Below, in pieces: positions 25,650-35,708 of a DNA stretch of 64,000 nucleotides. Origin of the DNA: an uncultured Paraprevotella sp. Lineage in GTDB: Bacteria > Bacteroidota > Bacteroidia > Bacteroidales > Bacteroidaceae. Within the stretch, counting starts at the first letter, position 1. Each line of letters begins with the position of its first letter. The DNA is taken from NCBI GenBank assembly GCA_900546665.1, contig URDY01000008.1:1-64000 (forward strand). The letters run 5' to 3'. The notes under the pieces are model-generated. The model ran no database searches and was not told where the DNA came from. It saw nothing but the letters and a program-made list of their open reading frames with translations. The translations under genes and the position numbers were made by a program.

Positions 25650-28236
25650 AACGGATACCCCACTTCTGTGTGTCAGGACGTATATAATTCATTCTATGTA
25701 CATACTCGACATGCAGAAGTTTGAATATGTTATGAATTCCTGCAACCAGCTCCACATAAGGTACTTTCGGATCCATCACCCGGGAATTATAATAAAATGA
25801 ACCGTCATTCCGGAAGTTGCCTGGGAAATAAAACAGCTCCTTGTCATTTGCATTCTCTGCCAGGAAAGGATTATTCTTGTCAGTCAATGTTCCCCACAAC
25901 ACATTACAACCTATATATTCACGCCATTTCAGACGTTTGATCAATGGTATACGGTTGAGAATCTTACCGTTCAAATCCCATGAGAAGATCATCAATCCGT
26001 AACGGTCATTCATAAATTCCATATTGTCAATCAGGTTGAAGGTATTATCCTCCATAATATAGGACAGGTTGGCTGGCGGCGTAATCAGAAGCGGGAATGG
26101 CACCTTGTTCCATTGCACGCCTCCTTTGATGAAGAAATCCATCTTTCCCCATGAACGTAACCAGAAACGTTTATAAACCGTCGCCTCCGTCAGATTATAA
26201 TTATATTCACCACCGAGAACACCCTTGATTCCCACTGTATGCTGAAGACTGTATATAGGTGAATCCAAATTAGTAGAAAGACGACGTTGCTTAGTATTGA
26301 TCCACGTCGCTCCAGGCTGATATTTCACACCGAAACCGACTTCCGCCGTCGTAATGTCCTTTTTATATAGTGAAGGATCTGTTGAAGGACCGCCTTTACC
26401 ATCTAAAGACTGATAAAACAAAGCACCTGTAGGCTCATTGACCTCATGTTTCATCTGCATATTGATACGTAATCCATTCTCCCACTCTTTGTCATAAGTA
26501 AGATGATAACGCTGATAGTACTGCATGTGGTCAACTGTTGTCCATTTAAATGAAATAAAGACATTATCTTTATCTGTCGGAACAAAACGGTCACTGGGTG
26601 ACATTACATCGTTAGCATAAGAAAATGTGAGGTTATTGACCGGAAATTCACGAGGCAGATAATCCTTCTTATTGAATGAATAAGTCAACTCGCCCATGCC
26701 TTTCCAACGGTGATCCTCAAAACCATAGGCCACATAACCTTTTCCAAACCAATGCGGATTAAGATTTGCCGTCGTTTGGGCACTGGCCCGCAAGCGCAAA
26801 CCTTCCACAAAATTATGAGTAATCATCGTATTGACCGGACCAATATCCACCAGACTCGGCTTCTTGGGATCAGCAGTCGTTTCCACAAAATTCTCAATAA
26901 AGGCCTTTGCCACAAACAAAACAAAATTAAAGCCTTTAATCTGCTCCATCTTCTTGATGAAAACATCCAGTTTACTTTCCGACTTCGAGAGTTCCTCCGT
27001 ACGATGCACCGCCCAAAAATCCTCATCACGCATCATGGCACTGGCTTCCACCTTACGGTCACCCTTGAATTTAAATGTCTTATCCGGAATTTCATCAAAT
27101 TCGTAATGGCTATATGCCGTACTTCGCTCTACCTGAAACTTCTGTATGAACTTCACCAAAGCCAACTGTACAACCATCTTGTCACTGACCAAAACATGTT
27201 CACCCGTAGGCAACTGTTGAAAATCCTGCACAATATCCATTTCCTCTACAAAGTTTACATCCGAACGTTGAGGAATACCAAGTTCGGCACGACGGACCCT
27301 CCATGTTGAGTCTGCCATAATATACAGACTGCCGGAAAAACCAAAATCCTGTGGATTATTAGGCAAGAATTCAAGATGATAACATTTATCTTTATCTACC
27401 ATAACCGTATCCACTATAAAATAACGGTAGAAGCGGATAGCAGAGGTTGTGGAAATCGGACTGATAAAAGGATACTGAAGCAAACGGACCTCATCTTCAT
27501 AAATGTCTACATCCGTAAAACAATCCTTGATAATGCTCGTCATGATATCACCGGTATTGAATAACTCGCTGATACCATCAACACGTTCACCGGTAACGAT
27601 GTCTTTCTCTGTCTTTGGATCTTTACGGTAAATATGACGGGTCACAGTCTCATTGACAGAAATAGGCAGAATGAGTTTGCCTGTAGCAGGATAAACCTCT
27701 ACATGATCCTTGAGAAAAGGCATACGCTTGAACTTGTCATCCTGAAAGACTTTCTCCGTCACTTCATTCAACGCAAAAGTCAGCTTCTGATACTTGTCAT
27801 AAGAAAAATAAGGCCGTTCTCTCAAATCGGTTTTCTTTTTCGCAGCAATCACTTTTTTCATCATTTCCACTGCCGGATTGTTTTTACGGCTATATCGTTG
27901 CCTTTTCTTCTGTATCAGGACTTCTTTGACCATTTTGGTATCCGGAACCAGCTTAATATTAAGATTACGCGGCTTGGTTATCTGAATCTTTTGTGTCTGG
28001 TAACCGACCATAGAAAATACAAGTGTACCTTCTTCAAACGGCAGACTGTAATTTCCATCCAGATCCGAAGGCGATCCATGTCCTTGTCGCCCTTCGTAAT
28101 AAATGTTTACAGAAGGCAATGTTTCTCCGGTTTCAGCATCAGTCACACGTCCTGCCACATTCTGTGCGACAGAAACCTGCCACATCATCAGACTCATCAA
28201 ACATAATACCCAAAAACGCAATGTCATATTTCTCAT
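25627..28236 (-). CDS. DUF5686 outer-membrane protein with carboxypeptidase-like regulatory domain
   Basis: 869 residues with a signal peptide (LRFWVLCLMSLMMWQVSVAQ). A CarboxypepD_reg-like beta domain follows (about 25-98, VAGRVTDAETGETLPSVNIY), then the large DUF5686 region, ending in beta strands with alternating hydrophobic residues and a final Phe (IRFMLRVTF), as in outer-membrane barrels. The family is widespread in Bacteroidetes and has no assigned function; the regulatory domain is shared with TonB receptors. An ATG three codons later (MTLRFW) is an equally good start. Its 3' end overlaps the MFS gene on the other strand. Confidence 0.85.
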   Translation of the reverse strand: MRNMTLRFWVLCLMSLMMWQVSVAQNVAGRVTDAETGETLPSVNIYYEGRQGHGSPSDLDGNYSLPFEEGTLVFSMVGYQTQKIQITKPRNLNIKLVPDTKMVKEVLIQKKRQRYSRKNNPAVEMMKKVIAAKKKTDLRERPYFSYDKYQKLTFALNEVTEKVFQDDKFKRMPFLKDHVEVYPATGKLILPISVNETVTRHIYRKDPKTEKDIVTGERVDGISELFNTGDIMTSIIKDCFTDVDIYEDEVRLLQYPFISPISTTSAIRFYRYFIVDTVMVDKDKCYHLEFLPNNPQDFGFSGSLYIMADSTWRVRRAELGIPQRSDVNFVEEMDIVQDFQQLPTGEHVLVSDKMVVQLALVKFIQKFQVERSTAYSHYEFDEIPDKTFKFKGDRKVEASAMMRDEDFWAVHRTEELSKSESKLDVFIKKMEQIKGFNFVLFVAKAFIENFVETTADPKKPSLVDIGPVNTMITHNFVEGLRLRASAQTTANLNPHWFGKGYVAYGFEDHRWKGMGELTYSFNKKDYLPREFPVNNLTFSYANDVMSPSDRFVPTDKDNVFISFKWTTVDHMQYYQRYHLTYDKEWENGLRINMQMKHEVNEPTGALFYQSLDGKGGPSTDPSLYKKDITTAEVGFGVKYQPGATWINTKQRRLSTNLDSPIYSLQHTVGIKGVLGGEYNYNLTEATVYKRFWLRSWGKMDFFIKGGVQWNKVPFPLLITPPANLSYIMEDNTFNLIDNMEFMNDRYGLMIFSWDLNGKILNRIPLIKRLKWREYIGCNVLWGTLTDKNNPFLAENANDKELFYFPGNFRNDGSFYYNSRVMDPKVPYVELVAGIHNIFKLLHVEYVHRMNYIRPDTQKWGIRFMLRVTF

Positions 28237-28335
28237 CTCCCCTGATTAAAAAAGCCTCACAACCTTATTCCCAAAGAACAAGGCAGCGAAGCTTTCATAG
28301 TATATCAAATTATCAATGTCTAAATACATTCTGTA

Positions 28336-29223
28336 TCAGATAGCTTTCTGATATTGACGCACCAATTGTTGTATATCAGTTTCCGTCCGCGAAAAAGGTC
28401 CGGCAGCCTCCAATTTCAAGGTAGACATAGCAGCAGCAAACTGTCCGGCTTCCTCATAACCCGCTCCTTTCAAACGCTGATACAGATAGCCTGTAGAATA
28501 AGTATCGCCACAACCGGTCACATCCACGACCTTGCAAGGCGGATAAGCCATAATTTCATAAAAATGTCCTTCTGCATAAATCAGTGAACCATAACTGCCA
28601 TTAGTAATACAGACCTCACGACATCCCCATTCTGCCAGTTGAAGTGCAGCATCATAAGCATTATGACAACCCGTAAGCACCTCCATTTCATATTCATTGA
28701 CCTTCAGAATATCCACATAAGGTAACAGCTCACGTTTTTCTTTCCAATCTACTGCATATACTTTTTCATCGCGTACTTCTCTCAACAAGCCTTGCACATC
28801 GAGCGAAACCAATCCTTTCTGATGCAAATAGGGTATCACATCCGGTTCAAAATCATCTGCCAGCAAACTACCCAAATGATAAATCTGAGCATCTGCATCT
28901 TTTAAGTCATCTACCGTAAAAGGAGCTGCCTTGGCAAGTACACGTTGGGTTCTATGATTCTGGTCTTCACCGTATTTGTTTTCAAAGAAGACTGATCTTT
29001 CTGATTGAATATTCTTAACATCAACCGATTTTTGACGGAATTCTTCTATCACATGTAATTCCGTTTTTCCTACTGCCGTAACCAACTGATAACTGATTTT
29101 CCCCAAATGCAATAAACCTTCCGTAAAATAATAGGAGGTCCCACCCGGCATATATTTCTCCAGTTTCGGAGTAATAATCTTATCTAATGTAATATGTCCT
29201 ATACAACAAATATCCTTCCTCAT
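28336..29223 (-). CDS. PfkB family carbohydrate/polyol kinase
   Basis: 295 residues. The PfkB/ribokinase fold is marked by MPGGTSYYFTEGLLHLG (substrate-site Gly-Gly), LVSLDVQGLLREV, KVNEYEMEVLTG, and the C-terminal motif VVDVTGCGDTYSTGYL, with Asp in GCGD as catalytic base. The family phosphorylates sugars, nucleosides or polyols with ATP; archaeal myo-inositol 3-kinase belongs to it, and the DVQG segment is compatible with that branch, but the substrate cannot be fixed by eye. It begins 12 bp after the stop of the nucleotidyltransferase gene, so the two form a kinase/nucleotidyltransferase pair. Confidence 0.85.
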   Translation of the reverse strand: MRKDICCIGHITLDKIITPKLEKYMPGGTSYYFTEGLLHLGKISYQLVTAVGKTELHVIEEFRQKSVDVKNIQSERSVFFENKYGEDQNHRTQRVLAKAAPFTVDDLKDADAQIYHLGSLLADDFEPDVIPYLHQKGLVSLDVQGLLREVRDEKVYAVDWKEKRELLPYVDILKVNEYEMEVLTGCHNAYDAALQLAEWGCREVCITNGSYGSLIYAEGHFYEIMAYPPCKVVDVTGCGDTYSTGYLYQRLKGAGYEEAGQFAAAMSTLKLEAAGPFSRTETDIQQLVRQYQKAI

Positions 29224-29235
29224 CTTTTTCCCTAA

Positions 29236-29946
29236 TTATTTATCTTCAGCAGCCAAAAATTCTTCTGCCTTACGGATGTCATCTGCATGATCCACGTCCA
29301 AAATCTTTGAAAACGGACAAGCTTTCAATCTAAGACCATCTTCTACCAACCCACGCTGAAAGTTACGCATTCTGCTTTTTCCTTCTGCCATACAACGTTC
29401 CAAAGTTTCAAAAGCATTAGGACGCAAGCAATAAATCCCTCCGGATATATAACGGTCGTTTTCACACGAATCATGAAACCCTGTTATCCGTAACTGTCCG
29501 TCAGTAGCCACATACAAAGGCTTTTCATCATCAATAAAATCAGTTACAGCCATCAGCCCGTCTTCATCCGACTCCTGAAAAGCTTTAATATAATCAGCAA
29601 ATTCTGCCTCCCGAAAAACAGTATCAACAGTTGTCAGACAGAATGGTGCATCTTTCAGATAAGCAGACAATTCATAAAAACTGTGCATAGAACTGGGAGT
29701 AGACTTGACAATCAATCTTAAACGGTCATACTTGCCTGTTGCCAGGCCTTCTCTCAGATGTTGTTCGGTCTGAGGATGTAATGTATTGACAATCACGACC
29801 ACTTCTTCGGCACCGTTTTCCGTAAAAATCCGGATAAGCCGGTCAATCATCGGTTCACCATGTAAACGAACCAACGGCTTCGGTAACTCTATACCTTCCT
29901 GCGCCAGTCTCGACCCTTCTCCTGCTGCTATGATAGCATACTTCAT
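29236..29946 (-). CDS. nucleotidyltransferase (NTP_transferase family)
   Basis: 236 residues. The N-terminus reads MKYAIIAAGEGSRL, the nucleotide-binding G-x-G-S/T-R motif, then LPKPLVRLHGEPMIDRLI with the usual catalytic-site Lys. Later FCLTTVDTVFRE carries the metal-binding Asp region. Such enzymes couple a sugar- or polyol-phosphate to CTP, UTP, GTP or dTTP. With a PfkB kinase 12 bp downstream and a CDP-alcohol phosphotransferase across the convergent junction, a cytidylyltransferase (for example for inositol phosphate) is a reasonable inference. It is the first gene of its leftward transcript. Confidence 0.8.
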   Translation of the reverse strand: MKYAIIAAGEGSRLAQEGIELPKPLVRLHGEPMIDRLIRIFTENGAEEVVVIVNTLHPQTEQHLREGLATGKYDRLRLIVKSTPSSMHSFYELSAYLKDAPFCLTTVDTVFREAEFADYIKAFQESDEDGLMAVTDFIDDEKPLYVATDGQLRITGFHDSCENDRYISGGIYCLRPNAFETLERCMAEGKSRMRNFQRGLVEDGLRLKACPFSKILDVDHADDIRKAEEFLAAEDK

Positions 29947-29971
29947 ATTTAATCATATTACTTTAACGTAG

Positions 29972-29979
29972 CAAAATTA
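29972..29979 (-). promoter_or_regulatory. -7 box of the nucleotidyltransferase/kinase operon
   Basis: Minus-strand TAATTTTG fits TAnnTTTG, 26 bp before the ATG at 29946. A -33 TTTG at the standard distance was not found. Confidence 0.45.
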
Positions 29980-30078
29980 TAAAGTATTTCTCAAAAATAT
30001 GACAAGAGGGGGTCAAAACCATGTCCGAAAACGACAAACCAACCAATTTACCGGACAAACCAACCAAGAAGAATGACT

Positions 30079-31203
30079 TTATTTTCCGGTTTCTCCTGCA
30101 AAGTAACCATTCCGTTTACGCCACTGATAATGCCACATTTTAAACAAGGGGCTCCAGATTACTTCCTCAGGATAATCAGTCAGGAAATGAAAATTCCGAG
30201 TAACCTTACGATTGAATTTGTGCCAATGCGTTTCATCCTTTTGCCGTTTTATACGCAAATCATACTGCCCGAAATTACCAGCCAGCATAATCTCTTCCAA
30301 CAAACGGCGACCATAGAATTCAGATGGCTGTACAAGCAAATGCTCCTCATCAAGACCGAAGACTTCCTGTTCTACATACATCACTGCACGTGCGAAACGG
30401 TACATTCCCAATTGCTTCAATTGTCTGACAGCTGTCTGACGTTCATTTTCCGTACAAGGTTGTACCAATATAAAATAATAATCCAACAATTGCCGCAACC
30501 CTATTCCTTCATCAAATAAGTGCCTGTAAATATGAAGCAATACATATATACGATTCATTTCCAGTGTTGGCACTGCTACCGTACCTACAACTTCCGGCAA
30601 TTTGATCTGATGGATAAGTTGCATGGGCAACCATTCTTTAAACATGCGTTGCAGTTTCCGGTTTCTTCTCCAACAGTTCATCCATGATGGTGTAAAATGA
30701 AGTTCCAGCTCCACATCTTTCAAAACAGGAAAATCAATATGATGATACACAACTTCCACTCCAGGACAGCGTTGGCGAACGTATTTGACCAGACGTCTTC
30801 TGTCGTCTGTCATCCATAAATCAATATCACCGGGCATACGATGTAACGGTTTAGGATACAAGGAAGCCAATCCCTGCCCTTTCAGCAGGATACATCCCAT
30901 CTGTTCCTGACGAAACTTGTCAGCCACCATCACCACCAGCTTGTTTAAGCGACGATTCTGCATTTCAATTTTCTGAACCAGTCCTATCCATTTCAGGACC
31001 AAATCCATTGGTGGCTTTTCTGATACCGGCAAACAGGTCACACCATCCAACACGATTGCAGCCAAGGCTTGCTTCTGAGCCAATTCATATATGCGGTTCC
31101 AATCTTCAGCCTCCAATTCTACATGTCCGTCTTTACACGAACCAATAGCCAAACGAATCAATTTAAAGAAAGCCTCTTCTGCCGTGTTTTTCTGCATATT
31201 CAT
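30079..31203 (-). CDS. NTP_transf_5 family nucleotidyltransferase-like protein
   Basis: 374 residues. The key segment CILLKGQGLASLYPKPLHRM followed by PGDIDLWM matches the K-G-x-x-L ... YP ... R-x-x-G-D-I-D-L pattern of the NTP_transf_5 family, whose two Asp residues (GDIDL) bind metal in the nucleotidyltransferase fold. An alpha-helical C-terminal half follows. The family is frequent in Bacteroidetes, often near polysaccharide or lasso-peptide-type loci, and the substrate is unknown. Its own -7 box at 31245-31252 suggests independent transcription. Confidence 0.75.
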   Translation of the reverse strand: MNMQKNTAEEAFFKLIRLAIGSCKDGHVELEAEDWNRIYELAQKQALAAIVLDGVTCLPVSEKPPMDLVLKWIGLVQKIEMQNRRLNKLVVMVADKFRQEQMGCILLKGQGLASLYPKPLHRMPGDIDLWMTDDRRRLVKYVRQRCPGVEVVYHHIDFPVLKDVELELHFTPSWMNCWRRNRKLQRMFKEWLPMQLIHQIKLPEVVGTVAVPTLEMNRIYVLLHIYRHLFDEGIGLRQLLDYYFILVQPCTENERQTAVRQLKQLGMYRFARAVMYVEQEVFGLDEEHLLVQPSEFYGRRLLEEIMLAGNFGQYDLRIKRQKDETHWHKFNRKVTRNFHFLTDYPEEVIWSPLFKMWHYQWRKRNGYFAGETGK

Positions 31204-31244
31204 ATTATAAAGATTCTTATTTTCCGTTTATCATTCCAAGAAAA

Positions 31245-31252
31245 CAAAGATA
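31245..31252 (-). promoter_or_regulatory. -7 box of the NTP_transf_5 gene
   Basis: Minus-strand TATCTTTG, a common exact form of the Bacteroides -7 box, 41 bp before the ATG. CAGA instead of CAAA occurs near the -33 position. Confidence 0.5.
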
Positions 31253-31470
31253 CGAAAAAAGTGGGAATTTCAGAGCATCAGTTATCATTTGTTATAATCC
31301 TCTCCTTTTTACACTCTATATTTTCTTTCTCCCATACTTATCAATATTCATTCCTTAAGGCACTATATTTCTGTATATTACATTCTTTTTAAGAATATAA
31401 TAAAGTTATAACTTTTTTTTATACAAACCGTAAATAATACAAAAAGGTTCTCTGTTTCATTTAAGAATTG

Positions 31471-31478
31471 TACATTTG
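31471..31478 (+). promoter_or_regulatory. -7 box of the META lipoprotein gene
   Basis: TACATTTG, an exact TAnnTTTG match, 29 bp before the ATG at 31508. The -33 region is weak. Confidence 0.55.
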
Positions 31479-31507
31479 CATATCATTAATCTATAAACAC
31501 AAATAAA

Positions 31508-32302
31508 ATGAATATGAAGAAATCAAATGTGATGGCTGCTGCCTTTATGGGTATGACGTTGTTGGCAACAAGCTGTAAAAGTGGACAAAATGTTTTAGGA
31601 ACCAATGCATTAAGCGGAGAATGGACCATTACTGAAGTAAACGGTCAAAAAGCTGTTGCTGAAAAAGAAGTCTTTATCGGATTGGATTTCAAGAAGAAAA
31701 ACGTATATGGATGTGCCGGCTGCAACAGAATCATCGGCAGCTTTGAAATAGATTCCCTGAAACCAGGCAAACTGTCATTCGACAAACTAGGTACCACCCG
31801 GATGTTATGTCAGGATATGGAAACAGAAAACGCCGTTATGGGCGCTCTTAAGGAAGTAGCCGGTTATAAAGGTGACACTAATCTGATTTCACTTACTGAC
31901 AAAAAAGGCAAAACTGTGATCACCATGGAAAAGCGCACTGCAAACACTATTGAATCCCTGGAAGGCGAATGGCTCATTTCTTCCGTAAAAGGAACAAAAG
32001 TAGAGGATTTAGGCAAAACTGAAAAAACACCATTTCTGGCATTCGACATCAAGGAAAAAATGGTTCATGGTACCGGAGGATGCAATATCATCAATGGAGG
32101 ATTCACACAAAAAGACGGACAGAATGCTTCTTTGCAATTCTCACAAATGATTTCCACCATGATGGCAGGTCCGGGTATGGACGTTGAACGTAAGATCTTA
32201 CCGGTTCTTAATGAAGTACGCAGTTTTGAAGTCAAGGATGCACAAACAGTAGCACTTCTTAGTGACAACGGTGAAGAAATCATCACACTAACCAAGAAAT
32301 AA
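31508..32302 (+). CDS. lipoprotein with two META (HslJ-like) domains
   Basis: 264 residues. A lipoprotein signal with LLATSC (Cys about 23) places it at the membrane. Two META domains follow, at about 36-140 and 150-262: each begins with a W-T/L-I-x-x-V-x-G pattern (GEWTITEVNGQKA; GEWLISSVKGTKV) and contains a glycine-rich turn with Cys (YGCAGCNRIIGSF; HGTGGCNIINGGF). META domains are found in HslJ, linked to novobiocin resistance, and in secreted proteins; the biochemical role is unclear. Monocistronic, with its own promoter and a shared terminator with the convergent tsaC-like gene. Confidence 0.9.
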   Translation: MNMKKSNVMAAAFMGMTLLATSCKSGQNVLGTNALSGEWTITEVNGQKAVAEKEVFIGLDFKKKNVYGCAGCNRIIGSFEIDSLKPGKLSFDKLGTTRMLCQDMETENAVMGALKEVAGYKGDTNLISLTDKKGKTVITMEKRTANTIESLEGEWLISSVKGTKVEDLGKTEKTPFLAFDIKEKMVHGTGGCNIINGGFTQKDGQNASLQFSQMISTMMAGPGMDVERKILPVLNEVRSFEVKDAQTVALLSDNGEEIITLTKK

Positions 32303-32325
32303 AATAATATCCAATATTGTATTAA

Positions 32326-32364
32326 GGCGGAAGCTGTAATCATATATTTGTTACAGTTTCCGCC
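32326..32364. terminator. bidirectional terminator between META and TsaC-like genes
   Basis: GGCGGAAGCTGTAA (32326-32339) pairs in 13 of 14 positions with 32351-32364. It lies between convergent stops at 32302 and 32374, with T-rich sequence on its right. Confidence 0.75.
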
Positions 32365-32373
32365 TTTCTTCAT

Positions 32374-32982
32374 TTATAAGATCAAATGCCCTTTACCCTG
32401 ACGGACGATTTCAAATTCATCTTCCACACAGTTAACCACTGTTGAAGCCTCATCTCCCCCATATCCACCGTCTATCACCATACTGACTTTATCAGCAAAT
32501 TTTTCATGAATCAGCTCAGGGTCGGTAGTATATTCAATCACTTCGTCCTCATCCCTGACAGACATGGTCAGAATAGGATTTCCCAATTCTTTCACTAATG
32601 TACGGATTATATTATTGTCGGGAACCCTGATACCCACCTCTTTCTTATTTTTATAGATTTTCGGCAACCGGTTGCTTGTTGGAAGTATAAATGTAAACGG
32701 CCCCGGCAAATTCTTCTTTAAAACCTTGAATGCCGCATTGCTGACTTGCGCATATTCACTGATATTTGAGAGGTCATAACAGATTATTGAAAGATTGCTT
32801 TTCTGTGGGTTGACGCCCTTAAGCTGACATATTTTCTCTACGGCTTTCACATTCAACGCATCACACCCTATGGCATATACGGTATCTGTCGGATAGATCA
32901 CCAATCCACCGTCTTTCAGCAAACCTACAGCCTTCGATATCTCGCGAGGATTGGGATTTTCGGGATAAATTCTAATCAACAT
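32374..32982 (-). CDS. TsaC/Sua5/YciO family protein (threonylcarbamoyl-AMP synthase-like)
   Basis: 202 residues. The family signature is clear: GGLVIYPTDTVYAIGCDALN, the KxR-like region ICQLKGVNPQKSNLS, LPGPFTFILPTS, and VGIRVPDN. TsaC/Sua5 makes threonylcarbamoyl-AMP from Thr, bicarbonate and ATP for the t6A37 modification of ANN-decoding tRNAs. The first-site motif K-x-R is here K-G-V-N-P-x-K, as in the YciO subgroup, whose activity may differ, so the exact role is uncertain. Cytoplasmic. A TATCTTTG box lies about 32 bp upstream of the start. Confidence 0.85.
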   Translation of the reverse strand: MLIRIYPENPNPREISKAVGLLKDGGLVIYPTDTVYAIGCDALNVKAVEKICQLKGVNPQKSNLSIICYDLSNISEYAQVSNAAFKVLKKNLPGPFTFILPTSNRLPKIYKNKKEVGIRVPDNNIIRTLVKELGNPILTMSVRDEDEVIEYTTDPELIHEKFADKVSMVIDGGYGGDEASTVVNCVEDEFEIVRQGKGHLIL

Positions 32983-33013
32983 AACAATTATTTTTTTAAA
33001 ACAGACTCACATA

Positions 33014-33021
33014 CAAAGATA
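33014..33021 (-). promoter_or_regulatory. -7 box of the TsaC-like gene
   Basis: Minus-strand TATCTTTG, 31 bp before the start at 32982. No convincing -33 TTTG was seen. Confidence 0.5.
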
Positions 33022-33255
33022 TAACTAAATTCCAAAGTAACATGATCGGAAATTCTATTTTTTTAATAGGGATTTACCCTTATGGTCATACAAGCCTTAC
33101 AGCCCCCTCCAATTAACACTATATCTGACAAAGCCCACATACTCTCTTTACTGTTTCAACAGATTAAAATCTTATATTCTGTCACTAATAAAGGTTTTTA
33201 CCTCACATTTTATCATAAAAAAGTGTACAATAAACATTAAAATATATTTTTTTGT

Positions 33256-33263
33256 TATATTTG
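33256..33263 (+). promoter_or_regulatory. -7 box of maeB
   Basis: TATATTTG, an exact TAnnTTTG match, 40 bp before the maeB ATG. No standard -33 box. Confidence 0.5.
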
Positions 33264-33303
33264 CAATATCTTTTATGAAACATCATCTAAACAACTTTAT
33301 TAT

Positions 33304-35592
33304 ATGGCAAAAATTACAAAAGAAATGGCTTTGCTCTATCATTCACAGGGCAAACCCGGTAAGATCGAGGTAGTACCTACCAAGCCTTACACTACACAGA
33401 CCGATTTGTCATTAGCCTACTCTCCTGGTGTAGCAGAACCGTGTCTGGAAATTGAAAAGAACCCTCAGGATGCTTACAAATATACCGCCAAAGGTAATCT
33501 GGTAGCTGTCATCTCCAACGGTACCGCCGTACTCGGTCTGGGTGATATCGGCGCCATGGCCGGAAAACCTGTAATGGAAGGAAAAGGTTTGCTGTTCAAA
33601 ATCTATGCAGGTATTGATGTATTCGACATAGAGGTTAACGAAAAAGACCCAGAAAAATTCATTCAGGCTGTCAAAGCCATTGCCCCAACATTTGGTGGTA
33701 TCAATCTGGAAGATATCAAGGCACCTGAATGTTTCGAAATAGAACGCAGACTTAAAGAAGAACTGGACATCCCCGTCATGCATGACGACCAGCATGGTAC
33801 AGCCATTATTTCAAGCGCCGGATTACTTAATGCACTTGAAGTAGCCGGAAAGAAAATTGAAGATGTCAAGATCGTTGTAAACGGTGCCGGTGCATCTGCT
33901 GTTTCTTGTACCAAACTCTATGTGTCTTTAGGAGCACGTTTGGAGAATATTGTCATGCTCGACAGTAAAGGCGTCATCTCTAAAGACCGGACAGATCTGA
34001 ACGAACAGAAGCGTTTCTTTGCAACAGACCGTACAGATATCCATACACTCGCCGAAGCTATCAAAGGCGCAGATGTGTTCCTCGGTCTTTCAAGAGGCAA
34101 CGTATTGACTCAAGACATGGTACGCAGTATGGCTCCATCACCCATTGTCTTTGCTTTGGCTAATCCTGTACCTGAAATTTCTTACGAAGATGCCATGGCA
34201 TCACGTCCGGACGTATTGATGGCGACAGGCCGTTCTGACTATCCCAACCAAATCAACAATGTGATCGGCTTCCCTTATATTTTCCGCGGTGCATTGGATA
34301 CAAACGCCACTGCCATCAACGAAGAAATGAAATTGGCTGCCGTCCGCGCTATTGCCGGATTGGCCAAACAGCCTGTTCCTGACGTTGTAAACGAGGCTTA
34401 CCATGTCAACAACCTGACATTCGGTCCCTCTTACTTCATCCCCAAACCAGTTGATCCACGTCTGATCACAGAAGTTTCAATGGCAGTTGCCAAAGCTGCA
34501 ATCGAATCCGGTGTTGCCCGTAAAAACATAGAAGACTGGGATGCTTACCGCCAGCACCTGAAAGAACTCATGGGATATGAATCTCAACTTACCCGTCAGC
34601 TGATGGATACAGCCCGTCGTAACCCGCAACGTGTGGTCTTTGCAGAAGGTATTCATCCCAATATGCTTAAAGCCGCAGTTGAAGCCAAGGCTGAAGGTAT
34701 CTGCCATCCTATTTTGTTAGGCAATGACGAACGTATCGAAAAATTGGCTAAAGAACTTGATCTTAGTCTGGAAGGTATAGAAATCATTAATCTGCGTCAC
34801 GACCGCGAAGCAGAACGTCGCGAACGTTATGCCAAGATTTTGGCTGAAAAGAAAGCTCGCGAAGGATATACCTTTGAGGAAGCCAACGACAAGATGTTCG
34901 AACGCAACTATTTCGGTATGATGATGGTAGAAACCGGAGAAGCTGATGCTTTCATCACCGGTGTATATACCAAATATTCCAATACCATAAAGGTAGCAAA
35001 AGAAGTGATCGGTATCCGACCGGAATACAACCACTTCGGTACCATGCATATTCTCAACTCCAAGAAAGGAACTTACTTCCTGGCAGATACACTGATCAAC
35101 CGCCATCCGGATACAGACACCCTGATTGATCTGGCCCGTCTGTCCGAACAGACTGTGCGTTTCTTCAATCATGAACCAGTCATGGCCATGCTATCATATT
35201 CTAACTTCGGATCAGACACAACCGGCAGCCCGGCCAATGTTCATAAGGCTGTAGAATATATGCAAGCCAATTATCCTGATCTGGCCATTGACGGTGAAAT
35301 GCAGGTTAATTTTGCCATCAACGACAAGTTGCGCGACAAGAAATACCCCTTCACACGTCTTTTCGGTAAGGAAGTCAATACATTGGTATTCCCTAACCTG
35401 AGTTCTGCCAATGCCGGTTATCAGCTCTTACAGGCTATGAACGGTGATGACATGGAACTTATCGGCCCGATACAAATGGGACTGAACAAGCCTATCCACT
35501 TCACCGACTTCGAAAGTTCCGTACGTGATATTGTAAATATTACAGCAGTAGCCGTTATTGATGCCATTGTCATGAAGAAGAAGAACCAATAA
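33304..35592 (+). CDS. maeB: NADP-dependent malic enzyme with phosphotransacetylase-like domain
   Basis: 762 residues, the full length of MaeB-type enzymes. The malic enzyme part (about 1-420) includes the tyrosine region [20 protein letters not shown], metal-site [15 protein letters not shown] and the dinucleotide motif [11 protein letters not shown]. The C-terminal part (about 425-760) is a phosphate acetyl/butyryltransferase-like domain ([33 protein letters not shown]), which in MaeB serves regulation by acetyl-CoA rather than PTA activity. It decarboxylates malate to pyruvate with NADP reduction in the cytoplasm. Monocistronic, with promoter and terminator. Confidence 0.95.
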   Translation: MAKITKEMALLYHSQGKPGKIEVVPTKPYTTQTDLSLAYSPGVAEPCLEIEKNPQDAYKYTAKGNLVAVISNGTAVLGLGDIGAMAGKPVMEGKGLLFKIYAGIDVFDIEVNEKDPEKFIQAVKAIAPTFGGINLEDIKAPECFEIERRLKEELDIPVMHDDQHGTAIISSAGLLNALEVAGKKIEDVKIVVNGAGASAVSCTKLYVSLGARLENIVMLDSKGVISKDRTDLNEQKRFFATDRTDIHTLAEAIKGADVFLGLSRGNVLTQDMVRSMAPSPIVFALANPVPEISYEDAMASRPDVLMATGRSDYPNQINNVIGFPYIFRGALDTNATAINEEMKLAAVRAIAGLAKQPVPDVVNEAYHVNNLTFGPSYFIPKPVDPRLITEVSMAVAKAAIESGVARKNIEDWDAYRQHLKELMGYESQLTRQLMDTARRNPQRVVFAEGIHPNMLKAAVEAKAEGICHPILLGNDERIEKLAKELDLSLEGIEIINLRHDREAERRERYAKILAEKKAREGYTFEEANDKMFERNYFGMMMVETGEADAFITGVYTKYSNTIKVAKEVIGIRPEYNHFGTMHILNSKKGTYFLADTLINRHPDTDTLIDLARLSEQTVRFFNHEPVMAMLSYSNFGSDTTGSPANVHKAVEYMQANYPDLAIDGEMQVNFAINDKLRDKKYPFTRLFGKEVNTLVFPNLSSANAGYQLLQAMNGDDMELIGPIQMGLNKPIHFTDFESSVRDIVNITAVAVIDAIVMKKKNQ

Positions 35593-35614
35593 TAATCTTC
35601 ATACATTAATAATC

Positions 35615-35643
35615 GAGGGTATATCTTTTTCAGATATACCCTC
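35615..35643 (+). terminator. terminator after maeB
   Basis: GAGGGTATATCT (35615-35626) pairs perfectly with its complement at 35632-35643; the loop is TTTTC. It lies 23 bp after the stop. No long T-run follows, so efficiency is uncertain. Confidence 0.65.
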
Positions 35644-35708
35644 AATTTATATGAGTTTTAAAGAGAGATTTCTAAAACCGCTATCAAAATCACTTCTTTT
35701 TCTTTCAA

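Noticed and set aside
26710..27309. 199-codon frame antisense to DUF5686
   Set aside because: Shadow of a well-supported gene.
34717..35172. 151-codon frame antisense to maeB
   Set aside because: Shadow of the malic enzyme PTA-like domain.
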